Shown one piece after another: positions 17,601-26,607 of a DNA stretch of 64,000 bases. This DNA comes from Rhizobium glycinendophyticum (GTDB lineage Bacteria > Pseudomonadota > Alphaproteobacteria > Rhizobiales > Rhizobiaceae). The translations under genes and the position numbers were made by a program. The notes below the pieces were generated by a model. The model was given only the letters and a program-made list of their open reading frames with translations, searched no databases and had not been told where the DNA came from. The stretch lies in the NCBI RefSeq assembly GCF_006443685.1, contig NZ_VFYP01000004.1, positions 1-64,000 on the forward strand, written 5' to 3'. How positions within the stretch are numbered: the stretch's first letter is position 1; each line of letters begins with the position of its first letter.

Positions 17601-17900
17601 GCCCCCACGGCTTTTGCCTAGCGTGATCAGCCGGGTGAGCCTCGAATAGGCGGCCCGGTCCGTCGGATAGACAAGGATCGACATGCCGTCGACTAAGTCG
17701 AGACGACAGCCAACCACCAGACGAACCCCTGTGGAACGCGATGCCTCAAGCGCACGCACGATGCCGGCAAGCGAATTGCGATCCACGACACCGATAGCGT
17801 CGATGCCAAGATCGCGTGCGGTGGCAAACAGGTCCTCCGCTGATGATGCGCCGCGCAGGAACGAAAAGTGGGTGGTGACCTGAAGCTCGGCATATCTCAT
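14640..17900 (-). CDS. dnaE2: Error-prone DNA polymerase DnaE2 (ImuC)
   Basis: 1086 residues, the normal size. It has an N-terminal PHP domain ([20 protein letters not shown]), the C-family polymerase core with catalytic aspartates in [32 protein letters not shown], an HhH region and a C-terminal OB-fold region ([20 protein letters not shown]). It performs translesion synthesis in the ImuA-ImuB-DnaE2 mutasome and drives damage-induced mutagenesis. The start at 17900 is chosen over an upstream ATG because it overlaps the imuB stop as ATGA and the family begins (M)[18 protein letters not shown]. It is SOS-controlled through the LexA box upstream of imuA. Confidence 0.96.
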   Translation of the reverse strand: MRYAELQVTTHFSFLRGASSAEDLFATARDLGIDAIGVVDRNSLAGIVRALEASRSTGVRLVVGCRLDLVDGMSILVYPTDRAAYSRLTRLITLGKSRGGKDNCILTLADVAQSCDGLLAILVPDLADDTCAVQLRKLAEIFGDRAYVSLCLRRRPNDQLRLHELSKLATLFNVKTVVTNDVLFHEPARRQLQDIVTCIRHNTTIDTVGFERERHADRYLKPPEEMERLFPRYPEALRRTIEIVDRCKFSLEELTYQYPEEAIVPGKTAQQSLEHYVWQCVPDRYPEGLPPKTLQIIRHELELIEKMKYAPYFLTVFSIVRFARSQGILCQGRGSAANSAVCYILGVTSIDPETNDLLFERFVSQERDEPPDIDVDFEHERREEVIQWIYRTYGKDKAALCATVTRYRAKGAIRDVGKALGLPEDLIKALSSGMWSWSEDVSDRNVRELNLNPDDRRLVLTLQLAQQLMGAPRHLGQHPGGFVLTHDRLDDLVPIEPASMADRQIIEWDKDDVEALKFMKVDVLALGMLTCMSKAFDLIRAHKNDDLDLAKITQEDPATYAMIRRADTLGTFQIESRAQMAMLPRLKPRTFYDLVVQVAIVRPGPIQGDMVHPYLRRREGKEKVEYPTPELEAVLGKTLGVPLFQESAMRVAMVCAGFTGGEADQLRKSMATFKFTGGVSRFKEKLVSGMVRNGYTSEFAEKTFSQLEGFGSYGFPESHAASFALIAYASNYVKCHFPDVFCAALLNSQPMGFYAPAQIVGDARAHGVAVLPVCINRSRWDCTLEESGDNGRHAVRLGMRLVKGLAVADAARIIAARMDGAFASVDDIWRRSGVPAASLVQLAEADALHPSMRLERRDALWAIKALRDEPLPLFAAAAEREMRTIAEQVEPDVELRQMTEGHNVVEDYGHTGLTLRDHPIAFLRADLAKRSIATCEEAMTARDGRWLMTAGLVLVRQKPGSAKGVMFITIEDETGPANIVVWPKLFEKRRRVVLGASLMAINGRIQREGDVVHLVAQQLFDLSSDLSGLADRDTEFKLTTGRGDEFAHGSAGGGDTRERAPPPAPRDIFIRDLHIDRLKIKARNFQ

Positions 17901-19408
17901 GCAAAGATCCCCTGGACAAACCACTTGTGCGAGCCGGTGACGCCATCGACCCCGTCACCGGCGCGAAAGATCCAGAGACGTTCGCCGCCCTCGTCCTCGA
18001 TGAGGAAGTAATCCCGAACGGCAGCCCATTCGGAGGTGCGCTGCCACCACTCGCCGAAAATCCGCTCGGGGCCGTCGGCGCGTCTCACTTTCCGGCGTTT
18101 TCCGCGCCACGTGACGGCAACTGGTGGATGGTCGGGCAAAAGCGCGATCACTTCGATCAATTCCGGATAGGCCAGCAGGCGGACCGGACGCGGCCAGTGA
18201 TGAGACCAGGAGACGGTGACGTCGTCTGCCACAGCCGCGATACGCTGGACGCTACGTTCCGGCACGTCAGAGGCGACGGGAGCCAGCCGGTAAACCCGTT
18301 GCCCTCGATTGCCGAAGATATCGATGAGCGGTGTGATGTCCGGGACCTGGTCGTCAACAAGATCAGACGATCTCTGCGCTTCATCCAGCGGTTCTGCGAG
18401 GATGGCGATGAGCGTCAGTTTTTCGATGCCAAAGCCCGGATCAATCTTTTCCGTCCGGTCCCGGAACAGCTTGGTCAACCACGCCACGTCACGCGCTGGC
18501 TTGGCGGTCCCCGCCCGGATAGCCTGGTGGGTATTGTCGACCCGGTCGACGATGAGATCGGCTCGGCGAACTCCCAACCCCTTTCTCTGCAACGCATCGC
18601 AGAGCTGCACGACCAGGCGGCCGACATATTTGTTGATGGTTTCAGCGGCCCCGATTGGTTCCTGGAATGTGCGACTAACCTCAATCCATTCCGGGCTGCG
18701 AACAGGTTCGATCGGCTCGCTGAGGCGCCCAAAGGTCTGGTCGAGGCGACGCGCGATTTCGGGGCCGAAGCGAAGCGTCAGCGGTGCCCGCGCCGTAGCT
18801 GACAACTCGCCGATGGTGCGAAAGCCAAGGGTTTGTAGATCCCTGACGGTATTTTGAGGCAGACGCAGCAAGGAAATCGGCAAGTTCTCGACCGCGCGCA
18901 CGGTTTCGCCAGCCGGCACGATGACAGTGGTCCGGTCGATCGCACGTGCACAGGCATGCGCGGCCCCCCAGGTATCTGCAATCGCGACACGCGCCGTCAG
19001 GCCCCTTGCAAGGAAGCGATTGGCGATGCCGGTCAGCATGAGACGTTCTCCGCCCCGAAGATGATCGGCACCATCCGTATCCATGACGATACCGTCAGAC
19101 CCATCGACAGCAACGATTGGCGAATACTGGGCTAGTGCCCACAAGCTGATGCGCTCAAGGGCGGCTGCGTCCGCGGCCGGATCGGCATCGATCATCATCA
19201 GCCCCTGAAACAGGGCCTGGGCCTTTGCCGCTGGCATGCCGACACGCACACCAACTGCCTTTGCAGCCGCATCCGCCGCCGACACCCAGCGCTTTGAGCC
19301 GCTCTTTGCGATCACGGCAATTGCCTGCTCAGCCGGAATGGCGGGATCGGTGCGACGAATGCGATCCGTCGAAAGATCTGGAAGGTAGATCGATACGACC
19401 CTGGTCAT
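17897..19408 (-). CDS. imuB: ImuB, Y-family polymerase-like mutasome scaffold
   Basis: 503 residues. A Y-family polymerase fold without the catalytic carboxylates ([14 protein letters not shown] in place of the first Asp motif), then [19 protein letters not shown], a HhH region near [20 protein letters not shown], a little-finger-like domain and a variable C-terminus ending [10 protein letters not shown]. ImuB does not polymerise; it binds the beta clamp and bridges ImuA and DnaE2. The start at 19408 ([12 protein letters not shown]) matches the family, and the coding region overlaps imuA by 80 bases, so translation is coupled. It also overlaps dnaE2 by four bases. Confidence 0.94.
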   Translation of the reverse strand: MTRVVSIYLPDLSTDRIRRTDPAIPAEQAIAVIAKSGSKRWVSAADAAAKAVGVRVGMPAAKAQALFQGLMMIDADPAADAAALERISLWALAQYSPIVAVDGSDGIVMDTDGADHLRGGERLMLTGIANRFLARGLTARVAIADTWGAAHACARAIDRTTVIVPAGETVRAVENLPISLLRLPQNTVRDLQTLGFRTIGELSATARAPLTLRFGPEIARRLDQTFGRLSEPIEPVRSPEWIEVSRTFQEPIGAAETINKYVGRLVVQLCDALQRKGLGVRRADLIVDRVDNTHQAIRAGTAKPARDVAWLTKLFRDRTEKIDPGFGIEKLTLIAILAEPLDEAQRSSDLVDDQVPDITPLIDIFGNRGQRVYRLAPVASDVPERSVQRIAAVADDVTVSWSHHWPRPVRLLAYPELIEVIALLPDHPPVAVTWRGKRRKVRRADGPERIFGEWWQRTSEWAAVRDYFLIEDEGGERLWIFRAGDGVDGVTGSHKWFVQGIFA

Positions 19409-20081
19409 CACATGCTCCAACGATAAACTCAGCACACTCGCCCGCACGCGATCTCATCAACTCCAGCAACCAGGTTGCGCGCCCCACGCCGGGTACCGGC
19501 AGCGCCCGGGATGGTAAGGCGCTGACCCGCCATCTGGTTGTGGAGGCGGTCGGTTGGCCAAAGTCATTCGCCTCCGTCTGTCGGCGCCATCGGCGCACCA
19601 CAAGCGCCAGACTAGCCTTCTTCTCCGCGGCAAGCTGAAGCCGCCTGCTGGCCACCATTGGAAGGCGAACGAGTTCACCGACCACGGCACCCAGTCCGCC
19701 GTAGGAAAGCGCCTCCTCCATGGAGGCGAGCACGTCTTCTTCCCGATCGCCCTCGACGAAGATCACCCTGTTGGGATCAAGCCCTGCCTGCGCGAGTGCG
19801 GGGAAGAACAGATCCGGCCGTGTCAAACACCAGACGATCTTACCTTTGGTGCGGGCGGCAATACCCGCGACGAACAGGGCAGCCGCCGCACCATCAACTG
19901 TTCCGGCACCACCGCCGGCGAATTCATGCAATGCGCCGCGAGCAAGTCCACCACCTGGCAGCACCTGGTCGATCTCGGCGACGCCGAAAGGCAGACATGC
20001 GGACTGCTTCGTCCTCCCTCCCTCAAGACAGGTGATGCGATCACGTAAGTCCGCTATGACGTGCTCGCGCGCAGCCGCCAT
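19329..20081 (-). CDS. imuA: ImuA, RecA-like mutasome protein
   Basis: 250 residues. A RecA/SulA-like core: LPFGVAEIDQVLPGGGLARG, where a Walker A would lie but the Gly-Lys-Thr is absent, then IVWCLTRPDLFFPALAQAGL and DREEDVLASMEEALSYGGLG. The C-terminal arginine-rich tail resembles that of other ImuA proteins. ImuA helps recruit the mutasome to RecA filaments. It is the first gene of the cassette, with a perfect LexA box 68-82 bases upstream of the ATG. The 3' end runs past the imuB start by 80 bases. Confidence 0.93.
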   Translation of the reverse strand: MAAAREHVIADLRDRITCLEGGRTKQSACLPFGVAEIDQVLPGGGLARGALHEFAGGGAGTVDGAAAALFVAGIAARTKGKIVWCLTRPDLFFPALAQAGLDPNRVIFVEGDREEDVLASMEEALSYGGLGAVVGELVRLPMVASRRLQLAAEKKASLALVVRRWRRQTEANDFGQPTASTTRWRVSALPSRALPVPGVGRATWLLELMRSRAGECAEFIVGACDDQGRIDLPSRSFDGSHSSHRSRHSG

Positions 20082-20148
20082 CGTTCACGCAAATCCTCTC
20101 GGTTCGTGTTGAGCTAATGAACGGTATCATGCCGTTTTCTCTGATGAA

Positions 20149-20163
20149 GTTCACGTTCTGTTC
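20149..20163 (-). promoter_or_regulatory. LexA (SOS) box of imuA-imuB-dnaE2
   Basis: A perfect alphaproteobacterial LexA direct repeat, GTTC-N7-GTTC (GTTCACGTTCTGTTC), 68 bases upstream of the imuA start. imuA cassettes are classic LexA targets, so this is a confident call. Confidence 0.88.
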
Positions 20164-20268
20164 TGGCGAAGGGCGAGAGTCAAGCTCTTAAAAATGGGAA
20201 AATTCTCCTTCATTTTAGCAGAGAAAGAGATTCACGAGCCGAATCAGCGTGGTACGCTTCGCAGCGAA

Positions 20269-20314
20269 GTCGGTGCCACCAATGAAAATTATCGCTGAAA
20301 ATGGCGGCACCGAC
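20269..20314. repeat. Inverted repeat, possible insertion-sequence remnant
   Basis: GTCGGTGCCACC (20269-20280) and GGCGGCACCGAC (20303-20314) are reverse complements at 11 of 12 positions. A further GCGGCACCG copy lies at about 20322-20331. Repeated terminal motifs of this kind are found at the ends of IS21-like elements, but no transposase is present. It could also be a simple hairpin between the two divergent SOS units. Confidence 0.3.
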
Positions 20315-20414
20315 TGACAATCGCGGCACCGCTTGCTGAAGACACATCGGTTCGAGATGCTTCGGACGCGAATGTATGTCTTGCAGCCTGGACGTCAGAA
20401 ACGGAGGCTGGAAT

Positions 20415-20429
20415 GTTCATTATTTGTTC
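20415..20429 (+). promoter_or_regulatory. LexA (SOS) box of helicase-yedK unit
   Basis: A second perfect GTTC-N7-GTTC repeat (GTTCATTATTTGTTC), 126 bases upstream of the helicase ATG. The genes it precedes act in DNA repair, which supports the call. Confidence 0.75.
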
Positions 20430-20554
20430 TGGAGTCCTATGGTCAGTGCTGTTAAACTCACAGCAGGCGATATGGCTCGATGGAATGCAACAGGCCAAGC
20501 GGCCAGCTTCGCAACAAACGGAAAGACGGATAGGCACTTTTCAAGGATGACGGC

Positions 20555-22621
20555 ATGACTTTGGCCTATCTGGACAAACTCAACGAGCAGCAGCGGAGTG
20601 CCGTTGAACACGGTATTGGCCTTCCGGACGGAGAGACGGCAGCGCCACTGTTGATCATCGCCGGTGCCGGCTCTGGCAAGACCAACACACTGGCACACCG
20701 GGTGGCACATCTGATCGTCAATGGAGCGGATCCCAGGCGTATTCTTCTGATGACATTTTCGCGGCGTGCCGCATCCGAGATGTCGCGCCGTGTCGAGCGG
20801 ATCTGTAAACAGGTCCTCGGTGCCAATTCCGGTATCCTGACTGACGCACTATCCTGGTCCGGTACCTTCCATGGGATCGGCGCAAGGCTTTTGCGGATCT
20901 ACGCCGAGCAAATCGGGCTGAACGTCGATTTCACCATCCATGATCGCGAAGACAGTGCCGACCTGATGAACCTTGCCCGTCACGAGCTCGGATTTTCCAA
21001 GACGGAAAGCCGCTTTCCAACCAAGGGCACGTGTCTCTCGATCTATTCGCGTGCGGTCAATTCGCAGACGCCCCTCAATGAGATCCTGCGGCTGCATTAT
21101 CCATGGGTGGCGACTTGGGAAGAGCAGCTCAAACACTTGTTCGCGGCCTACGTCGAGGCCAAGCAGGCCCAGAACGTTCTCGATTACGATGATCTCCTGC
21201 TCTACTGGGCTCAGATGGTCAGCGATCCGGACCTCGCCGAAGATATCGGCAATCGCTTCGATCATGTGATGGTCGACGAATACCAGGACACCAACAGGCT
21301 ACAGGCCTCGGTGCTGATGGCGCTCAAACCCGGGGGGCGTGGGCTGACCGTGGTTGGCGACGATGCACAGTCGATCTATTCGTTTCGGGCAGCGACAATT
21401 CGCAACATCCTCGATTTCCCGGCCGCCTTCAGCCCGGCCGCCGACATCATAACGCTCGATCGCAACTACCGCTCGACCCAGCCAATCCTGGCTGCAGCGA
21501 ACGGCGTCATCGGTCTGGCGCGTGAGCGCTATACCAAGAACCTGTGGACCGACCGGCAATCGCTGGAGCGTCCTAAACTCGTCACCGTCAAGGACGAGAC
21601 CGAACAGGCCAACTTCATCGTCGACCAGGTGCTTGCCAATCGCGAGACCGGGATGATGCTCAAGAACCAAGCCGTCCTGTTTCGTACGTCCAGCCACAGC
21701 GGTTCGCTTGAAGTCGAGCTTACCCGGCGCAACATCCCCTTCGTCAAATTCGGCGGCCTCAAATTCCTGGACAGCGCCCATGTGAAGGACATGCTGGCCG
21801 TCTTGCGCTTCGCCCAGAACCCGCGCGACCGTGTGGCCGGCTTTCGGCTGCTACAGATGCTGCCGGGTATCGGGCCCAAGACGGCCGGCCACATCCTCGA
21901 GACCATCGCAACCGACCCCGAGCCGCTGCTGGCGCTCGCAGAAGTGCCAGCCCCGCCTAAGACCGGCGAAGACTGGACATCCTTCGTTCAGTTGCTGACG
22001 AACCTTCGCAAGACGGACGCGGATTGGCCTGCGGATATCGGGCAGGCACGCCTCTGGTATGAGCCGCATGTTGACCGCATCCATGAAGATGCCGAGACCC
22101 GCAAGGCGGACCTGCTTCAGCTCGAGCAGATCGCCAGCGGCTACCCCTCGCGCGAGCGCTTCCTGACCGAACTGACGCTCGATCCACCTGATGCAACAAG
22201 CGACCAGGCCGGAGTACCCTTGCTCGACGAAGACTATCTGATCCTGTCGACCATTCATTCGGCCAAGGGCCAGGAATGGCGCGCAGTGTTCGTGCTGAAC
22301 GTTGTGGATGGCTGCATTCCCTCCGATCTTGGGACTGGCACAACGGAGGAACTCGAAGAGGAGCGCAGGCTGCTTTACGTTGCCATGACGCGTGCCCGAG
22401 ATCATCTGGCGCTGGTCACACCGCAACGCTTCTTCACCCATGGGCAGAACCCGCAAGGGGACCGGCACGTTTATGCAGCCCGAACGCGGTTCATCCCGGC
22501 AATGCTGCTGCAATTCTTCGAGGCGACGACCTGGCCGATGGTTTCGGCTGCAAAGTCCGAGCGAAGCGCCCAGCAGATCCGCGTGGATGTGGCCGAGCGC
22601 ATGCGCGCCATGTGGAAATAG
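20555..22621 (+). CDS. UvrD/PcrA-like ATP-dependent DNA helicase
   Basis: 688 residues, superfamily 1A. Motifs in order: Q-motif and Walker A (LNEQQRSAVEH and IIAGAGSGKTNTLAHR, about 10-45), motif Ia (LLMTFSRRAASEM), motif II DEYQDTNR, motif III VVGDDAQSIYSFRAA, motif IV LDRNYRSTQPIL, motif V STIHSAKGQEWRAVFV and motif VI EEERRLLYVAMTRARDHL. It is an ATP-driven 3'-5' helicase probably used in repair, shorter at the C-terminus than housekeeping UvrD. It begins a two-gene unit with yedK (10-base gap) and has a LexA box upstream. Confidence 0.92.
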   Translation: MTLAYLDKLNEQQRSAVEHGIGLPDGETAAPLLIIAGAGSGKTNTLAHRVAHLIVNGADPRRILLMTFSRRAASEMSRRVERICKQVLGANSGILTDALSWSGTFHGIGARLLRIYAEQIGLNVDFTIHDREDSADLMNLARHELGFSKTESRFPTKGTCLSIYSRAVNSQTPLNEILRLHYPWVATWEEQLKHLFAAYVEAKQAQNVLDYDDLLLYWAQMVSDPDLAEDIGNRFDHVMVDEYQDTNRLQASVLMALKPGGRGLTVVGDDAQSIYSFRAATIRNILDFPAAFSPAADIITLDRNYRSTQPILAAANGVIGLARERYTKNLWTDRQSLERPKLVTVKDETEQANFIVDQVLANRETGMMLKNQAVLFRTSSHSGSLEVELTRRNIPFVKFGGLKFLDSAHVKDMLAVLRFAQNPRDRVAGFRLLQMLPGIGPKTAGHILETIATDPEPLLALAEVPAPPKTGEDWTSFVQLLTNLRKTDADWPADIGQARLWYEPHVDRIHEDAETRKADLLQLEQIASGYPSRERFLTELTLDPPDATSDQAGVPLLDEDYLILSTIHSAKGQEWRAVFVLNVVDGCIPSDLGTGTTEELEEERRLLYVAMTRARDHLALVTPQRFFTHGQNPQGDRHVYAARTRFIPAMLLQFFEATTWPMVSAAKSERSAQQIRVDVAERMRAMWK

Positions 22622-22631
22622 GAGGGGATCG

Positions 22632-23309
22632 ATGTGCAATCTTTACAATGTCACTACGACGCGTGAAGCAGTCCTTCAGTTTACCAAAGCCATCCGCGAT
22701 CAGGCGGGCTGGAACGAACCAAGCTTCGATGTCTATCCCGGCTATCAAGCGCCTGTGGTCCGGGTGGGAGCCGACGGCGCCAGAGAGGTCGCGCGAGCGA
22801 CCTGGGGCATGCCATCACCACCTGCCTACGTGAAGAATTATGATCCGGGTGTCACCAATATCCGCAACGCGGGTTCCCCGCATTGGCGCCGTTGGCTCGG
22901 CGCTGCCAGCCGATGCGTTGTCCCCTTCACATCCTTTGCCGAGCCTGATCCCGCCAGCAAAGTTGAAGGTGGGCGCGTGCCCAATGCCTGGTTTGCGGGA
23001 GGCGATGACCGGCCGCTGATGTTTTTTGCAGGGCTCTGGACACCATGGACGGGCGTGCGGAAAGTGAGAGACGGCGCACAGGACTATGAACTCTTCGGCT
23101 TTCTCACGACCTCGCCAAACGAGATCGTCTCTCCAATCCACGAAAAGGCCATGCCGGCCATTCTGACCACAGCGGAAGAGGTCGATGTCTGGCTGACGGC
23201 ACCATGGGACGAGGCACGACATCTGCAACGCCCACTACCTTCCAGCATGCTGATGATCGTGCCCCCTCAACCCAAGCCCATTTTGGGCAATCAAGATGTT
23301 TTGCTGTGA
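22632..23309 (+). CDS. YedK/HMCES, abasic-site DNA-protein crosslink protein
   Basis: 225 residues of the SOS response-associated peptidase family. After Met removal the N-terminus is Cys2 (MCNLYNVTTT), which forms a thiazolidine crosslink with abasic sites in single-stranded DNA. Other family residues are visible: Asn in GVTNIRNAGSP, Glu in PFTSFAEPD and His in SPIHEKAMP. The start at 22632 is fixed by the catalytic Cys2 and by AGGAGGGG upstream; the longer frame would bury the cysteine. Placement behind a helicase and a LexA box fits the damage-response role. Confidence 0.92.
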   Translation: MCNLYNVTTTREAVLQFTKAIRDQAGWNEPSFDVYPGYQAPVVRVGADGAREVARATWGMPSPPAYVKNYDPGVTNIRNAGSPHWRRWLGAASRCVVPFTSFAEPDPASKVEGGRVPNAWFAGGDDRPLMFFAGLWTPWTGVRKVRDGAQDYELFGFLTTSPNEIVSPIHEKAMPAILTTAEEVDVWLTAPWDEARHLQRPLPSSMLMIVPPQPKPILGNQDVLL

Positions 23310-23454
23310 TCATGGCGTGCCATAACCGATATGTGCTGGCCGGGTGGATGAGCCTGCGAACTCGCAGACGTCACTGGTCCAGTGTCCCCGCCAGACAAAG
23401 CTGGACAAACCGGGTGAATGAAAATATTTATTTATTCCGATATCTTCATTCGTA

Positions 23455-23676
23455 GTGGTGGTCGCCGTGAGCTTTCCAGCCAGCATCAGCGAGCAGCTTG
23501 CGCTTCTCCTTGACGACTTTCAGGTCGACAGCAAAGAAGCTGCAGTGCTGAAACTTGTGATTGCAAACCGAGGCAATATCGATGATCTCAGCCACGATGA
23601 CATGTTCGTATGGAAACGCAAAATCGAGCCGCTCTGGCTCTATCAACTCCGTAGAATGCAGGATGGTCCGTTCTGA
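23455..23676 (+). CDS. Small hypothetical protein
   Basis: 73 residues or fewer, beginning at a GTG (23455 or 23467). Helix-rich, soluble, with ISEQLALLLDDFQVDSKEAA and VIANRGNIDDLSHDDMFVWK. No family recognised and no strong ribosome-binding site, so it may not be expressed. Confidence 0.35.
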   Translation: MVVAVSFPASISEQLALLLDDFQVDSKEAAVLKLVIANRGNIDDLSHDDMFVWKRKIEPLWLYQLRRMQDGPF

Positions 23677-23703
23677 AGCGAGACGAAAAACCTGGCAATA
23701 ACG

Positions 23704-23937
23704 TCAAAGACCATCGACGGTTGCCAGCCACACAGTGGCGATAAGCTGTCCTTCCGCATCCAGCACCTCGACCCGTGCACGGTCAATACATTGCTTCTCC
23801 ACCCGAGCCTCTTGCGCGCGCTGCCGCGCCTGCCGAATGGCCTGGACGTGCGCTGAATCATGGCTGTTGAACCAACCTGATTGCTGATGGCTGATGTCTC
23901 CCGTACCGGAGCGGTGGTAGAATTTGTAATGTGGCAT
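23704..23937 (-). CDS. Small protein resembling DUF6894
   Basis: 77 residues from MPHYKFYHRSG. It has the layout of DUF6894-type proteins: an opening MPxYxFxxxxG strand, a central Ala/Gln/Arg-rich helix (SAHVQAIRQARQRAQEARVE) and a final beta hairpin with VEVLDAEGQLIATVWLATV. These small proteins are abundant in Rhizobiales and have no known function. The frame is open farther upstream, but the family starts at this Met. Confidence 0.5.
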   Translation of the reverse strand: MPHYKFYHRSGTGDISHQQSGWFNSHDSAHVQAIRQARQRAQEARVEKQCIDRARVEVLDAEGQLIATVWLATVDGL

Positions 23938-24231
23938 GGCGTGATGAACTGCACCGGGAGCAGTACGTTCCTGTTCCGATTGCAGAATTTGCTCAAAGAT
24001 CGCGATCCGCGTCCACCTGCTGTCAAACATCCCTCGTCAGGCCTATCCAACCCCAACCATTTGGGCAGGATTTTGGGGTTGATCGAATTTCCAGTATCTG
24101 TTTCTCCTGCCATGCGGGCGCGACATGATGTTGGGCATCCCGGCCGCCGCTAGCCCCCAGCCAGCGGTCGCCCGCCACCTCGACATCGAGGCAGGACCAC
24201 CTATTTCCCTTGTCCGGAGGGCGCGAATGCG

Positions 24232-24315
24232 ATGCGCTATGAACTTGTCTTGATGGCCGTCCTCATCGTCATAACTATCACTGCGATTATTGGACACGGC
24301 TGGGAACTGCTCTAA
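24232..24315 (+). CDS. Possible 27-residue single-pass membrane peptide
   Basis: Reads MRYELVLMAVLIVITITAII followed by GHGWELL and a TAA. It is one continuous hydrophobic helix with a charged start, the form of many bacterial membrane microproteins. GGAGG lies 11 bases upstream, a little far. A competing 8-codon frame begins at 24227. Support is compositional only. Confidence 0.3.
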   Translation: MRYELVLMAVLIVITITAIIGHGWELL

Positions 24316-24718
24316 GACCGCATGTCCAACTGTCTGGCTTGATCGACCACAAGGTGCCGCTGCCTAGGGTCTTGAGCCTACGATCGCCCTCCAGAAACAA
24401 GATCACCCGCTGGACCGCGTCGGCAAAGATGATTGCCGATGCCGCGGCACCGACCCCATGATATCGAGCGAGGTCACGCCCATGATCTTCAAGCGTTTCA
24501 CTTCATTGGCAATAGCCTCAACGGCAACCTGTCGATTGGCATCCGTCTTACTTATGCGTTTATCTCGGGGAAAGCCCGTGCCCACTCACTGCAAGAGCGC
24601 TGACGCCCGAATGCGAACGCAAGAAACCAGTGATTAAACCACCGGGACACCATAGCCACTTTGGTGTGGAAGGCCTGCCCGGCCATGGCCCCGGCACGTA
24701 TAATGCTCGTTCTGGATA
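24316..24718. other. Gene-poor stretch with a possible gene fragment
   Basis: About 400 bases without a supported gene. On the minus strand (24403-24585) a short frame contains a plausible helical segment, ANEVKRLKIMGVTSLDIMG, ending in low-complexity Arg/Ser. This recalls the region before the GSxxR motif of MNT-type nucleotidyltransferases, but the rest of the domain is not found in any frame. Confidence 0.3.
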
Positions 24719-25600
24719 TCATTCTTTCGGTTCCATGGCGTCGCGCAAGCCGTCACCAAGGAAATTGACGGCTAAAACTGTGCCAAAAATCATCAGGCCG
24801 GGGGGGATTGCAAGCCAAGGGGCAACGCTGAGCCACGGAGACGCACTGTTCAGCAGGTTTCCCCAAGTTGGCACCGGCGGCTGGATACCGAACCCCAGAA
24901 ACGATAGCGCCGATTCCAGCATGATGGCGCTACCGACGGCAAGGGTCGCCGCCACCGTGATGGGACCGATTGCATTAGGCAGGATGTGGCGGAACATCAG
25001 GCGCGCGCCCCCGGCTCCCAGTGCGCGAGCCGCTTCGACGAATTCACGTTCGCGCAATGCTAGGAACTGACTGCGGACCAGCCTTGCGGTCCCCATCCAG
25101 ATCAGCATGCCGACGATGGCAACCAGCAGGGGGGGGCTGGGTCGAAACAGACCGGAGAGCAAAAGGACGAGCGGTAGCGTCGGGATGGAAAGCATAACAT
25201 CTGTGAACCGCATCAGCAGGATGTCGGTCCAGCCGCGATAGAAACCCGACAGGGCGCCAACCAGCGTCCCAGCGATGGTCGCAATAATCGCGCCGGCTAG
25301 ACCGACGGCCAGAGAGACACGACCGCCATAAATCAGGCGGGTCAGCACGTCCCGGCCGAGCTCGTCTGTTCCAAGCCAATGTTGGGCATTCATCGGACCA
25401 GGTGAGCCGATCAGGGTGAAATCCTGGCCGTCAAACGTATAAGGGGACACAAATGGCCCGATGATGATAACCACCGCCATCAAAAACAGAAAAGCGAGGC
25501 TCGCGACCGCCAGCTTGTGCTTGAGAAATCGCCTGAGAACACGACGGCCATAGCTCTGCGGCGGCGCCAGATGAGCCAGTTTGATCGTTGCATCAATCAT
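24719..25600 (-). CDS. Oligopeptide/dipeptide ABC transporter permease (DppC/OppC type)
   Basis: 293 residues with about six membrane helices. The N-terminal helix (VASLAFLFLMAVVIIIGPFV) and the extracytoplasmic segment with GTDELGRDVLTRLIYGGRVS are hallmarks of the OppC family, as is the cytoplasmic EAA-type loop with EAARALGAGGARLMFRHILP. The start at 25600 is chosen because the core begins there and it overlaps the end of the dppB-like gene; AAGGA precedes it. Last gene of its unit. Confidence 0.92.
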   Translation of the reverse strand: MIDATIKLAHLAPPQSYGRRVLRRFLKHKLAVASLAFLFLMAVVIIIGPFVSPYTFDGQDFTLIGSPGPMNAQHWLGTDELGRDVLTRLIYGGRVSLAVGLAGAIIATIAGTLVGALSGFYRGWTDILLMRFTDVMLSIPTLPLVLLLSGLFRPSPPLLVAIVGMLIWMGTARLVRSQFLALREREFVEAARALGAGGARLMFRHILPNAIGPITVAATLAVGSAIMLESALSFLGFGIQPPVPTWGNLLNSASPWLSVAPWLAIPPGLMIFGTVLAVNFLGDGLRDAMEPKE

Positions 25601-26546
25601 AGCGAATCCTTGGATCGAGAGCGACATAGGCCAGATCAGCGATGATATTGGCGAGGACAATGCCCACGGATCCCATCATCATAAGCCCCATCAACATTGG
25701 GTAATCGCGCCCGTCCATGCTTTCCATGAAAAGACGCCCGATGCCGGGCCAGGCAAAGACCGTTTCTGTGATTACGGCTCCGGAAATGACGCTCGCGAAA
25801 TCCACCGCCATGACGGTCACGGCCGGGATCATTGCATTTCGCAATGCATGGAGAAAAATCACACCGCGCGCGGAGCGCCCCTTGGCATAGGCCGTTCGAA
25901 TATAATCCTGATTGAGCACATCGATCATGCCGGAGCGAATGAAACGACTCCAGCTCGCGACGGTCGCAAGCGACAATACGGCCGCCGGCATGACGATATG
26001 CGCTAGGCGGTCCAGGAAAGAGCCATCGCCGATTGATTTGTAACCGGCAGATGGGAGCCAGCCGAGCTGCACAGAAAACAAAAGCTGGAGCAACAACGCC
26101 AGCCAGAAAACAGGGGTGGAAATGCCGGCAAACGACACCATCGTGAGCCCGCTGTCGAGTTTCGAGCCCCGCCTGGCAGCGCTGATGATGCCGAGCGGCA
26201 CCGCCAGAAAAAGTGAGATCAGAAGCGCGAGTCCACCGAGTTCGAGTGTCGGCCCCAGCCGCAGGACGATCTCGCCGAAGACTGGGCGGCCAGTTCGGAT
26301 GGAATATCCCCAGTCCCCCAACAGCATCGATCTCAGCCACATCAGATACTGTACCGGGACCGGCTTATCGAGCCCATAAGCAACAGCGATCTGCTGCAGC
26401 GCTTCCTTACTGACCGCCGGATTTTCGGCATACATGTCGAGCGGACCGCCAGGGGCCAGATGCACGATGGTAAAGAGAATAAGCGAAATGCCAAGCAGGA
26501 GTGGTATCGCTCCCAGCAGACGGCGAAAAACATAACCGAAACTCAT
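25593..26546 (-). CDS. Oligopeptide/dipeptide ABC transporter permease (DppB/OppB type)
   Basis: 317 residues. The N-terminal helix (YVFRRLLGAIPLLLGISLIL), the large extracytoplasmic loop with YGLDKPVPVQYLMWLRSMLL and GDWGYSIRTGRPV, and the cytoplasmic loop DYIRTAYAKGRSARGVIFLH are all typical of DppB/OppB. Six membrane helices are expected. It forms the transmembrane channel with the DppC-type protein encoded next, whose start lies inside this gene. Confidence 0.93.
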   Translation of the reverse strand: MSFGYVFRRLLGAIPLLLGISLILFTIVHLAPGGPLDMYAENPAVSKEALQQIAVAYGLDKPVPVQYLMWLRSMLLGDWGYSIRTGRPVFGEIVLRLGPTLELGGLALLISLFLAVPLGIISAARRGSKLDSGLTMVSFAGISTPVFWLALLLQLLFSVQLGWLPSAGYKSIGDGSFLDRLAHIVMPAAVLSLATVASWSRFIRSGMIDVLNQDYIRTAYAKGRSARGVIFLHALRNAMIPAVTVMAVDFASVISGAVITETVFAWPGIGRLFMESMDGRDYPMLMGLMMMGSVGIVLANIIADLAYVALDPRIRYD

Positions 26547-26607
26547 GCCGGCTCCCCGTCGAATGTGAACTGGCGTCCGACACCTGATGCCGAACGCCAG
26601 ACAGATA

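Noticed and set aside
24403..24585. Possible nucleotidyltransferase (MNT antitoxin) fragment
   Set aside because: Only a short segment (LKIMGVTSLDIMG) recalls the family; the GSxxR and DxD motifs cannot be found in any frame.
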